From NCBI GenBank assembly GCA_905220665.1, contig CAJNAR010000154.1, positions 62,001-126,000 on the forward strand: a stretch of 64,000 nucleotides of DNA, written 5' to 3'. This document shows, in pieces, positions 44,361 through 53,614 of the stretch. Source of the DNA: Albugo candida. Taxonomy: Eukaryota; Oomycota; Peronosporomycetes; Albuginales; Albuginaceae. The notes under the pieces were generated by a model. The model was given only the letters and a program-made list of their open reading frames with translations. It ran no database searches and was not told the origin of the DNA. Position numbers and translations under genes: made by a program. Positions within the stretch are counted from its first letter, which is position 1; each line of letters starts with the position of its first letter.

Positions 44361-46429
44361 TTTAGGGCCACTTCTTCTTTGAATATGATCTGTGAATCAT
44401 GCCTAAGTTTGTAATTATCGGCTGCAATGAGACTATTAGTAAGTAGCACAATTTTCATATCCAACCTATGTGGTAGTACACGTGACCAAAATAGCTACTC
44501 TTTAAACCTACTCCAATGTGATAGGCTCGATGCTTGCAGTATTGCAGGGGAATAGTACATTTCTTATGTCTATTTCTCTGACATATTAAGCCATACTTGT
44601 CAATCAAAGCATCGATTTGAATCATACAAGTTTTTTCGTCATCACATGAGCATGAAAAATAATCTTCTTCAGAGACTTGCCGAAATACATACCATGGTCC
44701 TACACCATGATTGATACATTCCATTAGAGTAAAAAATTCCTACCAGGGCAAGTCTACGAGCTACATCTACGAAAATGTTAACGCTTCGTAGGTAAGTTTA
44801 GCTGTACCTCTCTTTTTTATTATGAAAGATTTCTGAGTGTGCTATTTCTGCCATCGTAATGGATTTTCAAAATGCAATGATAACGTCACTCAAGCCGCGA
44901 GATGGTATGAGATGATGGCGATTTTCATCGACTTGATGCTTCATATCAACATTGGCTGGATAATTTGATGTACAACCTTATATTTTTATTCCTTCACGCA
45001 GAAACAATACAGTTTACACATCCTGAAAGTACCATGATAAGTCCTCTATCTTTACAGGTTTCTCTTATGCCGTTACTTCTCAGCCATCACCTTGAATTTC
45101 ACTCGAGTAGCTGTAGGCAGAAATCATCGACTTATTTATCATGCTTAATGAGCAAAATACAAAATATGAGATCGGCTCTACTATATAGAAATACGAGATG
45201 AAGAGGGACATCAATAATGTTTAGGAAGACATGGAAAGCGTTTACATAGTATATCTTGGGACACTGAAACCGCGAAAACAAAATAAACAGCGCACGCGTA
45301 ATTAATAATGGGTCAGTGAATTTCGGGTAGCGTCGTTGCATCAAGACTATCAACCCTCTGGAGTATTGGAGTGCCCATTCAAGCTTTTTACTGCGTGCAT
45401 CCAGAATGAGCGTGTAAGTGCCCATTATATTATCATGTGATACACCAACAGAAAAGATGTTTTGCTGAAGGAATGATTCTACCGTGAATTTTCTCCCTTA
45501 ATATACCCTATCGTTTCCTCACATTGCTACATCGACATTTCTTAATTTTTTGATTGCATCTACTTCTTTTTATGGGTTGTGATTCCATCTTTATTTCCCA
45601 GGGGTATCTCGTCCATGTGGAAATGACTGCTCAGACACGAGAAGGATATAACGCAACGTCTTAACTAGAAGTTTAGAAAGGAGCAATGCAATAGCGCTTT
45701 AACGATCGGTTGATATCCACATCCTGAATAAAGAGAGTGCAACTTCTCTGAATGTTCCTCTGACGTTCGATTCCATTTCTCAAACTAAATTTGAAAACAA
45801 AAATCTTTTGAATAGCAGTAGTGATTTTCCCTTTTCCCATAAGATGCGGCTAAAGTAGGGCTAGTCACGGGTATATAATTTCTATAAAATAATAATCGTA
45901 TGCTTTGGGCATAAAAATGAAAAAGCCTTCCGCCGGGAAGAACCACAATGGAAAGTATGTATACGGCATTGTTCGACGAGAAAGGAAACAAACCAAATTT
46001 ATGTCGGAATTCGTTGAAATCTTATAATCTAGGAGTGGATATTCCTTCAGTACAATCTTTGCTGTTTCAATGCAGTATCGAAAACTGACGATATGGTGAA
46101 GCTAGTTTCTTGGAGCATGTGAATCTCTTGATAAAGAAAAAGATTTTGGATACTTCTTTGACTAATTACTAATGCAAGATCTGGAAAACATGCGGAAGGT
46201 GCTTCCAGAAACTATAATCATATTCGCGGTTCAATGCTTTTGTCTAACCTCAGCAAAAATGTGTCGATAGGCATTGCAAAACGAAAACTTATCACTTTTG
46301 CTCAGGCAGCGGTGTCTAGCTTTGCAAGTTTTCTGGACAAAAGCGTTAAGTATATAATTCTACCGTCCTGAAACAATTTCTAACACCTACCCAACTAAGC
46401 TTTCCTGAAGAAAAAAATCTCAGCGGCTT
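44361..46429. other. Unassigned DNA inside the 8.1-kb block
   Basis: AT-rich, stops in all frames. A minus ORF at 44455-44724 is Cys-containing but unsupported. I see no transposase or LTR here. Confidence 0.4.
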
Positions 46430-46965
46430 ACAATCGGATCAGCATCGATCCTTACACATCGGTTCACGAATATTTTCAAGATAGTAGATCCGAAAAACGC
46501 ACACTTGATTTAGATGCATTCATGATAAAACTCGTCATACATTACTTGTGAGCTGACAGTCTTGAATCAAAAATTGCTCTTTCTGAAGGGAGTTCCATTT
46601 ACTTTTTATATTTTCCTCTGCTGGCTTGGTGTGACTATCAAAGGAACTGTGGATGAATTCCTTGCGAGCATTGTGCTTATTTATAAGTACAGATATTCTG
46701 GTCGCTTCCTAGTAACTATTCATCTGTCTGAAGCTGAAGATCATGCATTATCTCCCGCATCAAAGAGTCCCTCTACTGAAACAAAATACGCGACAATTCA
46801 CTATTCCCTTACCGGATATCGCATTAAATTATAACATGAAATATCTAGAAACAAGCTACGGTTTCGCTGTCGCTTTCGCTTATACCTTTCCGACAATTGC
46901 TCCCTGCGTCAGTAGTTTTGCATCATTTTCTTTGAACCATTTCGAATTATTCATAATATTATGAG
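46430..46965 (+). pseudogene. Possible decayed CCG-like fragment upstream of the intact gene
   Basis: Plus frames read YTSVHEYFQDSRSEKRTLDL, then IALSEGSSIYFLYFPLLAWC, and a CxxC block CEHCAYL followed by VQIFWSLP. This resembles module 5 (CVKCMIF..EVFFFYAP) in spacing and hydrophobicity. Stops break it. The ORF 46562-46834 looks like a secreted protein but starts at TTG, not ATG, so I do not call it a gene. Confidence 0.3.
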
Positions 46966-47146
46966 CGGTTTCGTGGCGGCACCAAGTCCGTGTTAGCGTA
47001 CTCTAGCTTTCGCTTACGCCTGATTATTAAGCATCTGTGTAATTTGTGTTATATTGTTGATTGGTACGAATTTAAGCTGATCGAAACGAATATAGCCAAT
47101 CAATGTGCGTCCTCTGGTTGGTGAAAAACACAAGTTTTAGGGAGAA

Positions 47147-49408
47147 ATGCATTTACAACGCTCATTTTGGGTCTTTTTGCTTGTATTGATGCCTGAAAAA
47201 GCAAAAGGAAAATATTCCCGAGATTGGGAATCAACTGTTTCTCTAGTTGGACTTCTTCAAGTGACTGACAGAAACGATATGAGCTGTCACTCATGTCTAC
47301 TTCAGATGGTTGGTGTTGAACGAATAGTTTTAGTGGCGAGTGAAGCACAAACACTTACCTATCTTATCAAAGGTCCCACCACGATGCTTGACTCTTTCAT
47401 TATACGTTGCAATACCTCATGGAACTGTATTCTGCAAAGTGAGATCAAAAAGCATACGCCCTATTCAATGCCCTTACCACGAATCGAAAATTTAGTCATC
47501 CAATTTGCATTCCAAATAAATAGTGCTTTAATGCACCAACAATACGACAAAACAAAGGAAGGAAAAAGTGGTCATTTCGGCTACAGTAGACGATACGAGA
47601 GTTTTTTTCTCGATGAAATGCAGTTTGTATATCCAACATCAAACAGAGTTCGAAGCGAGGATATTGGAGATGTAAAAATGCAGGAGCTTTTGCGCCCGAA
47701 GTACGTGTCTGACAGGAAGCCATGGCTTAAAATGAGTGGCACAGAGAAAGAAGGAGAAGAAGATAAGATGGTTCGTCTAAAAGCTATAACCTGCTACGTT
47801 CAAACTGGAAAAGCTACCTCCCAATGCGAAAAGTGCTTGGCACTCCATAGCTCATCGTTCGGAGTTCGCCCATACACTGTCAGAACTCCGGTGCTGGCGT
47901 TTCGCACGATATATGTCTTCTCAACGGATTACAGCCAAAATCTCATAAAACGAAATTGCAACGAAGAGATTTGTGGTACGATGGAATCTATATCTTCAAC
48001 CTCTTGTGAGAACCTTGATGGCATGTTTCCGAACAACCAAAGAATGTTTCATAAAGCTGTCAGATTTGTTCAGGAATACGGCAAAATAGCTAATCCAACA
48101 ACAAATCGCATAAATCAAGGGAATTTAGATATTCGTGGCATGTTCTCATCCGAATCAAAATTCAAGTTGGGACTGCTCCTATCACTGCATGAAGTCAAAA
48201 GTGGAGCGAAAGAGAATACCAGGACTGACGAGAAACCTTCGTGCAAGAGTCAGGAAAAATTGTTTCTGGAAGAGTTTCTAAGCACTAGACTATGGTCCTG
48301 TGCATATTTAACCCCACCTCTGCCCGAACGCCCTGGACTTCTGAAATGTATAGCTTACAAGGTGGCTGGCAATAAAGGGTTTTTCCTTGTAATTAGTCCG
48401 TCTATTACAAAGCTTACGATTTTTTCTGACTCTTACGTGATAAAAGACTATATTTTGAAAGACTGCAACAAAAGGTACGGCTCTCACTACAAAGAATCTC
48501 GCGATAAGAAAGACGTAGCCTGTGATGATTATCGCAACCAGCACAAGACCAACCCGATTGTGTATCATGAATTGTCGATGGTTGAGAATGTGATTTCAGA
48601 GAAGAAACCCTGTTTGTTCATTCAACACAAAATGGCAAGCTTCAAAACCTGTGGCGACTGCATGGAGACGTTCTTTCACGCAGTCACGGGTGGAGAAGAA
48701 AGGACATTCGAGAGCAACTCATATTTATGGTGGACTCACAACGAACAGAAGACTTGGAAGGCGGTAAATCATATACTGAATAACTGTGTTGTGGAAAAAC
48801 GATGCAGTAATATTCGTCTACTTTCCGAAATGATCTGCTCGGAACATGAGCAATATTGGGGAGAAATGAAGCAAAGTATTGAGCAGAATACGGATCAAAT
48901 GATTCCGTTCAATTCTCTGACGTTTCGGCTATGGCCTCCAACTCGGTATGCTCGTGGTCGTTTTGATAATCGTGCGATTCTGATGGTCACATTCGAAGCT
49001 ATCCATACCGAAAGTTGCGTAAAGTGCATGATATTTCGGACAGAGGTATTCTTTTTTTACGCTCCTGTAAACGATCGATTCGGATACTTGTGGATGACAC
49101 AAAGTCACACTCAAATACTTCAGATGTGCATTGCGAAAAACAAGTGCATCAACATATGGTATCAGAAGGCAGGGAAAGAGCTCACTCTTCGTCAAGGTAT
49201 GCGCCCCTGGAGTGATTCTAAACTCCAACTCGTCTTTCGAATGCACCAGTCGAGGGGAGCAATTTCTTTAAGAAATAGGTCATTAAATTTAATAAAAAAG
49301 ATTGTGTTTGATCCTTTAAAAACATCGGCATGGCTATCGACATTGATTCATTGGACTCTCGAATCATTTCCGTATGACGAAGGCTCTACAGCAGGTGGAG
49401 GAGAATAA
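47147..49408 (+). CDS. Candidate secreted CCG-class effector, 753 aa, five CxxC modules
   Basis: By far the longest ORF in the window, intronless, ATG at 47147 after an upstream stop, TAA at 49406. The N-terminus (MHLQR then SFWVFLLVLM) looks like a signal peptide with cleavage near residue 20-25. Residues 47-56 read CHSCLLQMVG, the C-x2-C-x5-G signature of the CCG effector class of Albugo candida, whose members are thought to be secreted into the host and some of which are recognised by plant immune receptors. Further modules start at 227 (CEKC), 398 (LLKC), 502 (CGDC) and 624 (CVKC). Each is followed by about 25 residues, an aromatic YLW(M/W)T-like strand and then I-L-x2-C. No enzyme domain is recognised. 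It is the only intact gene among decayed relatives and sits inside a copia element. The target and function are unknown. Confidence 0.82.
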   Translation: MHLQRSFWVFLLVLMPEKAKGKYSRDWESTVSLVGLLQVTDRNDMSCHSCLLQMVGVERIVLVASEAQTLTYLIKGPTTMLDSFIIRCNTSWNCILQSEIKKHTPYSMPLPRIENLVIQFAFQINSALMHQQYDKTKEGKSGHFGYSRRYESFFLDEMQFVYPTSNRVRSEDIGDVKMQELLRPKYVSDRKPWLKMSGTEKEGEEDKMVRLKAITCYVQTGKATSQCEKCLALHSSSFGVRPYTVRTPVLAFRTIYVFSTDYSQNLIKRNCNEEICGTMESISSTSCENLDGMFPNNQRMFHKAVRFVQEYGKIANPTTNRINQGNLDIRGMFSSESKFKLGLLLSLHEVKSGAKENTRTDEKPSCKSQEKLFLEEFLSTRLWSCAYLTPPLPERPGLLKCIAYKVAGNKGFFLVISPSITKLTIFSDSYVIKDYILKDCNKRYGSHYKESRDKKDVACDDYRNQHKTNPIVYHELSMVENVISEKKPCLFIQHKMASFKTCGDCMETFFHAVTGGEERTFESNSYLWWTHNEQKTWKAVNHILNNCVVEKRCSNIRLLSEMICSEHEQYWGEMKQSIEQNTDQMIPFNSLTFRLWPPTRYARGRFDNRAILMVTFEAIHTESCVKCMIFRTEVFFFYAPVNDRFGYLWMTQSHTQILQMCIAKNKCINIWYQKAGKELTLRQGMRPWSDSKLQLVFRMHQSRGAISLRNRSLNLIKKIVFDPLKTSAWLSTLIHWTLESFPYDEGSTAGGGE

Positions 49409-49648
49409 GCTTTAATCGGTTTCTTCATATTCTTCGTACAAAGGTTTATACTTCTAGAGTACAGGAGGAGGAACCAGCCTTTCGTATGCGGGGGCCTTTA
49501 AACACAAATTTCATGCGTACAAAAAAGTCTCTTCACTCAGTGATGTTTTTGTATCTACATCTATTTACAGAAGAAATTACATCAATTCATCGATGCTATC
49601 AAATAACGCTCATTTTTCTCCATTTCCGCTCTCTTCCTAGCTGTAAGG

Positions 49649-50480
49649 AATGGTCGCGACCGAATCGGTGCGATAAGGGAATCGAAGCCGAAGAGGCGAA
49701 TGAACTGCTACAGTTGCGGGAAAAGTGGACATATGAAAAAGGATTGCTGGAATCAGAGCTCCATCAGCTATCAAGACATCGCTTTAGGGATTGGATGCAA
49801 AAGTACCGCGCTGGAAGAAACGAAGACAGCATGGATTCTATGCAGCAGATCCAGCAGGCATCTCGTAACAGATCTGAGCATGTTACAACATCGAAACGAA
49901 TGCAACGAATCATGCATACTTCCAAATGGGAAGGAAATGAAGATTAGATGGACAGGATCGGCGAAAATTATCGCAACAGTCAAGGGTTTACCGAGGATTT
50001 TTTTCTTGAACGATGTGCAACATTCGGAACAACTTCCTTGGAACATTGTCTCATATGGAAAGAGGCAAAGTGATGCAAGTTGATGTATCAAGCAGATGGA
50101 TCGAGTTTTTTCCAACGTATTTCTGATGATGCGATCGTGTTCGGAATAAATATGGTCAAGAACGTTCTAGTTATTGAGACAGAAATTGGAGAACGTGTAT
50201 CAAGTGTTATGGATATACTCGTTTCAATTGAGTCCGTCGACAAAACAAACAAGCAGATAAGAAGTCTTCTTTGTTAGTTTCGTTCAAAAGGGGAAGTGTA
50301 TTATCACGATTAACAGTCTCTTACGGGCCACTAATCACTACCTCTCGAATTATGTGTCATACTTTATAGTCGTCGTTTCGCATATCGTGTGTACTGCACA
50401 CTCAGTGCTTCAACTAAAGTGCACGTTCCAACATTCTACACTTCCATCAACGATTTGGTCATATAAATTACGATACTATT
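49649..50480 (+). pseudogene. Copia-2 gag zinc knuckle, protease and pre-integrase region
   Basis: Right after the 9-bp repeat the copia frame reads NGRDRIGAIRESKPKRR and the CCHC knuckle CYSCGKSGHMKKDC (49700-49745). A decayed protease region follows (AWILCSRSSRHLV, LPNGKEMKI, 49840-49945). The segment 50080-50277 has pre-integrase character. Overlapping ORFs in the second frame are shadows. Frame breaks occur near 50080 and 50277. Confidence 0.7.
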
Positions 50481-50489
50481 GACAGTATA

Positions 50490-51370
50490 GCAAAGCTTTG
50501 GGAATCGGTATCGAGATTGATGACCATCGGCGAAATGCGTTACTTGCGCGGAAACCAAGCAAACAAAGAACAAACGATCTCAGAAGATACCGGTATAAAC
50601 TCACCAACGGAACGAATTGGTATAGTCATATGCATTGCTCTGAAGGGTCCGATCACGCCGTTAGACCGACGTGGAAAAATCGATGCTTGGTCAATTTTAT
50701 CGACTACATTTCGAACTACTGTCGGGTATTCTTGGCCAAGACTAAGAGTGAAGAAGCTATAAAGTTCCAAGATTTCCTGATTTACTTCGAGAAGCGATTT
50801 GATTGCAAGATTCATGTTTACGAATTGATGGCGGCGCAGCATTAATAAATATCGACCTTTTTTGCGAAGAAAAGGGGGTACGAAGACAAATCAGCGAGGC
50901 CGAAAATCAAGCATCGAATTAGAAATTTGAACTAATGCATAGGACAGTCATGAACCTAATGCGGTCTGTGATATTTGAAAGCTCCATGGCGGTATATTTT
51001 TGGCGAGGAGCCGCTTGATATGCGACGTATATCCTTGATAGAAGCCCAACGAGAGCGAACGAAGGAAGACAATCCCCTTCGAAAGTGTTGACCGGGAAGG
51101 ATACAAGTCTAGTTGATGTCGTAACATTCGTCTCACCTTGTTCGATTCGAGTTCGAATTGGAAAATAGTCTTTGGCAAAGCGATGTGAACGACGCATTGT
51201 CATCGGAAATTGCGATGAAACCAAAGGGAACAATGTGTATTCACACAAATCAAAGACTGTCATTTTTACTCGACAAATTTCAAGCGTGGAGTCAGCATTG
51301 GAACGAGAAAACGGAAAAGGAAATGGAAATTTCAAGGAACCTCAACAGGCTTTGACAAATGTAGACGTTT
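50490..51370 (+). pseudogene. Copia-2 integrase
   Basis: The open segment 50498-50845 reads LVNFIDYISNYCRVFLA with the first catalytic Asp and FLIYFEKRFDCKIHVYEL, the standard copia integrase strand before the second Asp. Decayed remnants continue: ISEAENQASN-like text near 50890 and the aromatic-rich end near 50985 (AVYFWRGAA in another frame). The C-terminal part (51158-51355) is lysine/glutamate-rich. Confidence 0.7.
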
Positions 51371-51479
51371 AAAGCTCATAAGGATACCAACCTTAAAAGG
51401 GTATCAATCACAACTGCTACAAGAACACGAACGAATCTCAACAAGAAGGATCCAATAAACAAGATGGTTACCAGAAACA

Positions 51480-52320
51480 AAGAGGCGAAGCTTCAGCTTG
51501 ACGGATCGTTTCGGTGCTTATTGAGCCGGATTTGAAGACGTACAATCAAGCAATGAAGTCAGTACAGCATGTAGAATGGAAGGAGGCCGCGGACACAGAA
51601 GTAGCCTCACTGGAGGAAACCGAACATCGACGATTGTACCAAGAACCAAAGATATCAAAGCCTTAATACTAAGTGGGTATTTAAGCGTAAAACGGACGCA
51701 CACGGGAATTTGGAACGGTTCAAGGCTATAATGGTTGCTTGCGGTAACGACCAAGTACTCGAAGTCAACTACGACATGAGATTTGCAGCAGTCATATTTT
51801 TGGGGACAGCAAAGCTCATACTAGCTTTATCAAGTATCTGGGGAATACCAGCGAGGCATGGTGACGTACCTAATGCGTAAGTGAAGACGCCAACAGAAAA
51901 ACCTTGGACCTTTACTTGCACCTGCCTCAAGGAATGGTAATTTCGGTTTCGAAGATAGATGTACTCGGTGTTGTGAGTCGTGATCAAGTGTTACTGCTAT
52001 ACAGAAGAGTCTATATGGGTTAAATCAAGCAGGTCGGCTTTGGAGCCAACTTCTGAAAAACGTTTCATAGACGCATGTTCATATTACGACCAAGACACAA
52101 ATGGAATTACGGTTTTGGGGGTACATGTCGACGATATACTGATAACGTGGACGAGGCTTTCGATAATCGAGTCGACATTGAAAAGTCTTTCAAGTCTTTC
52201 AGTCAAGAATCTTGGGCCCGTTAGCAGCTTCCTGGGAATGCGAGTTCAGGACAGCGAAGAAGATGGATACTCTTTGAATCAGGAACCGTCCATATGCGAT
52301 TGATAACGAAAATGGGTCTG
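51480..52320 (+). pseudogene. Copia-2 reverse transcriptase
   Basis: RT blocks in three frames: LNTKWVFKRKTDAHGNLERF near 51665-51725, GIPARHGDVPNA near 51840-51880, a GLNQAGRLW-like remnant near 52015-52045, and the catalytic region ITVLGVHVDDILIT at 52109-52150 with a well-kept VDD box. Then SVKNLGPVSSFLGMRV follows at 52200-52247. The order after integrase confirms copia type. Confidence 0.75.
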
Positions 52321-53240
52321 GATGAAACTCATCCGGTCCTCACAATAATCGGTCAAGACAACAGCGGAAGCACAACATCAAATTTGGACTGCTTGGAGAT
52401 GCGTTCAGTCAAGAAGCCAACTATCAAAACGTTTTGGTCCAGACATCAGTTTCGCTGTGCACAAGCTGACGAGACGAACTCATACACCAACAACAGCCGA
52501 TTGGGCGTTGGGTGTAAGAGTGGTGAAGGGGTATCTCAAGGGTAAGAAAAGTCTAAAGCTCTTTTTGGGTGCCGAATTATGTATCAATCCCAGAAAAGCC
52601 ACTCCTGAAGCGCTTTGAGCTGCTGATCATGCGGCGTATGATGAAACTAGAAGGAGCGTATCTTGTACAGCATTCATTCTTGGATGGAATGGCGACCAGC
52701 TGGTCATGCAATAAGCAGCACTCAGTGGCATTATCGGCGATGGAAGAGGAGTTCGTAGCATCATCGAAGGCATCGCAGGAATTACTTGGAGCAAGGGAAT
52801 TATTCAAAGAGTTGAACGTCAAAGTGAAGGAGCCAATGATCTTGCGAATGGATAAATAGGTGGCCATCAGTCAGTTTTTCAACGGTGCTGCTTTAAGCAA
52901 GGCTAGCCATATTGATGTCCGACCAAAATTCGTCAGAGCTAACATGGTCAACCAAATTATCGCACCAAGGTAAGTGCATACATCGAAAATGATGGCCGAC
53001 TTGCATACAAATGCGTTTCCGACACCAAGATTTGTTCAGCTAAGAGAGTTACGGCAGTTACGGGATCGAACTATGCAAGTTGAAATTGACAAAATTTCAA
53101 GTTGCAACCAGAAAGGAAGGATTGTCGGTAGGACTTAAGAATGCGCTTTCAGACGTTGACGCTGTTCGCACTTGTGCAAAGGATGTAGGAAGTAAAAAAG
53201 TGAAATATATTGAGCGTCAACTAACTGTTCCTAGTTAACC
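52321..53240 (+). pseudogene. Copia-2 RNase H
   Basis: The segment near 52486-52560 reads RVVKGYLKGKKSLKL. The frame at 52569-52859 carries WSCNKQHSVALSAMEEEFVA, the copia RNase H block with the catalytic Glu context. Near 53104-53235 the polyprotein end (LKNALSDVDAVRTC) runs to a stop. Inactive because of frame changes. Confidence 0.75.
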
Positions 53241-53481
53241 TTACCACATGCAAATAACCAGCACTGTAACTTTGCCTAGTCAAGTTACACTTAGCACACA
53301 TCCAGCGTGCCCATCATCATGTTCTGGTCCCGGTCCCATATGACATCCGTATGTCAATGTCTCTCCCATCATTACCATATGTCATCTTGTCGGCCAATCT
53401 GGTTAGGTCCACCTTAACCTGTAACACGTCTTCAGTCACCTCTGGAACCTCCATAATCTGTCAGAAAAATATATTTTAACA

Positions 53482-53614
53482 TGCGCCTTAGGCATCTAGT
53501 CGCACTTGGTACTCACTCTAAACGACTGGTTAGGATTTTAAAAAATTCTAAAAGTAAAACCTAAGTTTTGGCAATTTTTTTTCCAACGCAACCGTCTTCG
53601 CTCACCTTCCAACA
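53482..53614 (+). repeat. Copia-2 3' LTR (matched portion)
   Basis: Matches 40517-40645. The true LTR may start earlier, somewhere in the non-coding 53240-53481, if the 5' copy is truncated. It ends CCAACA. Confidence 0.65.

Larger units (their letters stand above)
41512..49639. mobile_element. 8128-bp insertion carrying CCG-effector sequences, bracketed by 9-bp repeats
   Basis: The block interrupts copia-2 gag between codons and is flanked by GCTGTGAGG (41503-41511) and GCTGTAAGG (49640-49648). The copia frame is in phase across the join. Its left edge starts within CCG-type coding sequence and its right edge lies 231 bp after the stop of an intact CCG gene. I see no terminal inverted repeats, LTRs or transposase in it, so the mechanism is unknown. 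A 9-bp duplication is typical of MULEs, but the ends do not resemble the MULE at 25.2 kb. Confidence 0.75.
40517..53614 (+). mobile_element. Copia-2: Ty1/copia retrotransposon split by an 8.1-kb insertion
   Basis: The left part (40517-41511) has the end of an LTR, a primer-binding site and gag. The right part (49640-53614) has the gag zinc knuckle, protease, integrase, RT, RNase H and a 3' LTR. The LTR pieces 40517-40645 and 53482-53614 match (TCTAGTCGCACTTGGTAC, TTTTGGCAATTTTTTT, CCAACGCAACCGTCTTCGCT). They are only about 130 bp. The flanks GAGAA and GTGTT do not match, so the 5' LTR may be truncated. It belongs to a different copia family from copia-1. Confidence 0.82.

Noticed and set aside
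46562..46834. 90-codon ORF with a hydrophobic N-terminus, possible small secreted protein
   Set aside because: It begins at TTG with no ATG giving the same start, and the region has decayed CCG-like readings in another frame.
48929..49246. 105-codon minus-strand ORF inside the CCG gene
   Set aside because: Antisense shadow of the 753-codon gene.
41512..49639. The 8.1-kb block as a copy of the MULE at 25.2 kb
   Set aside because: The 9-bp duplication fits, but neither end resembles the MULE inverted repeats and no MULE transposase is inside.
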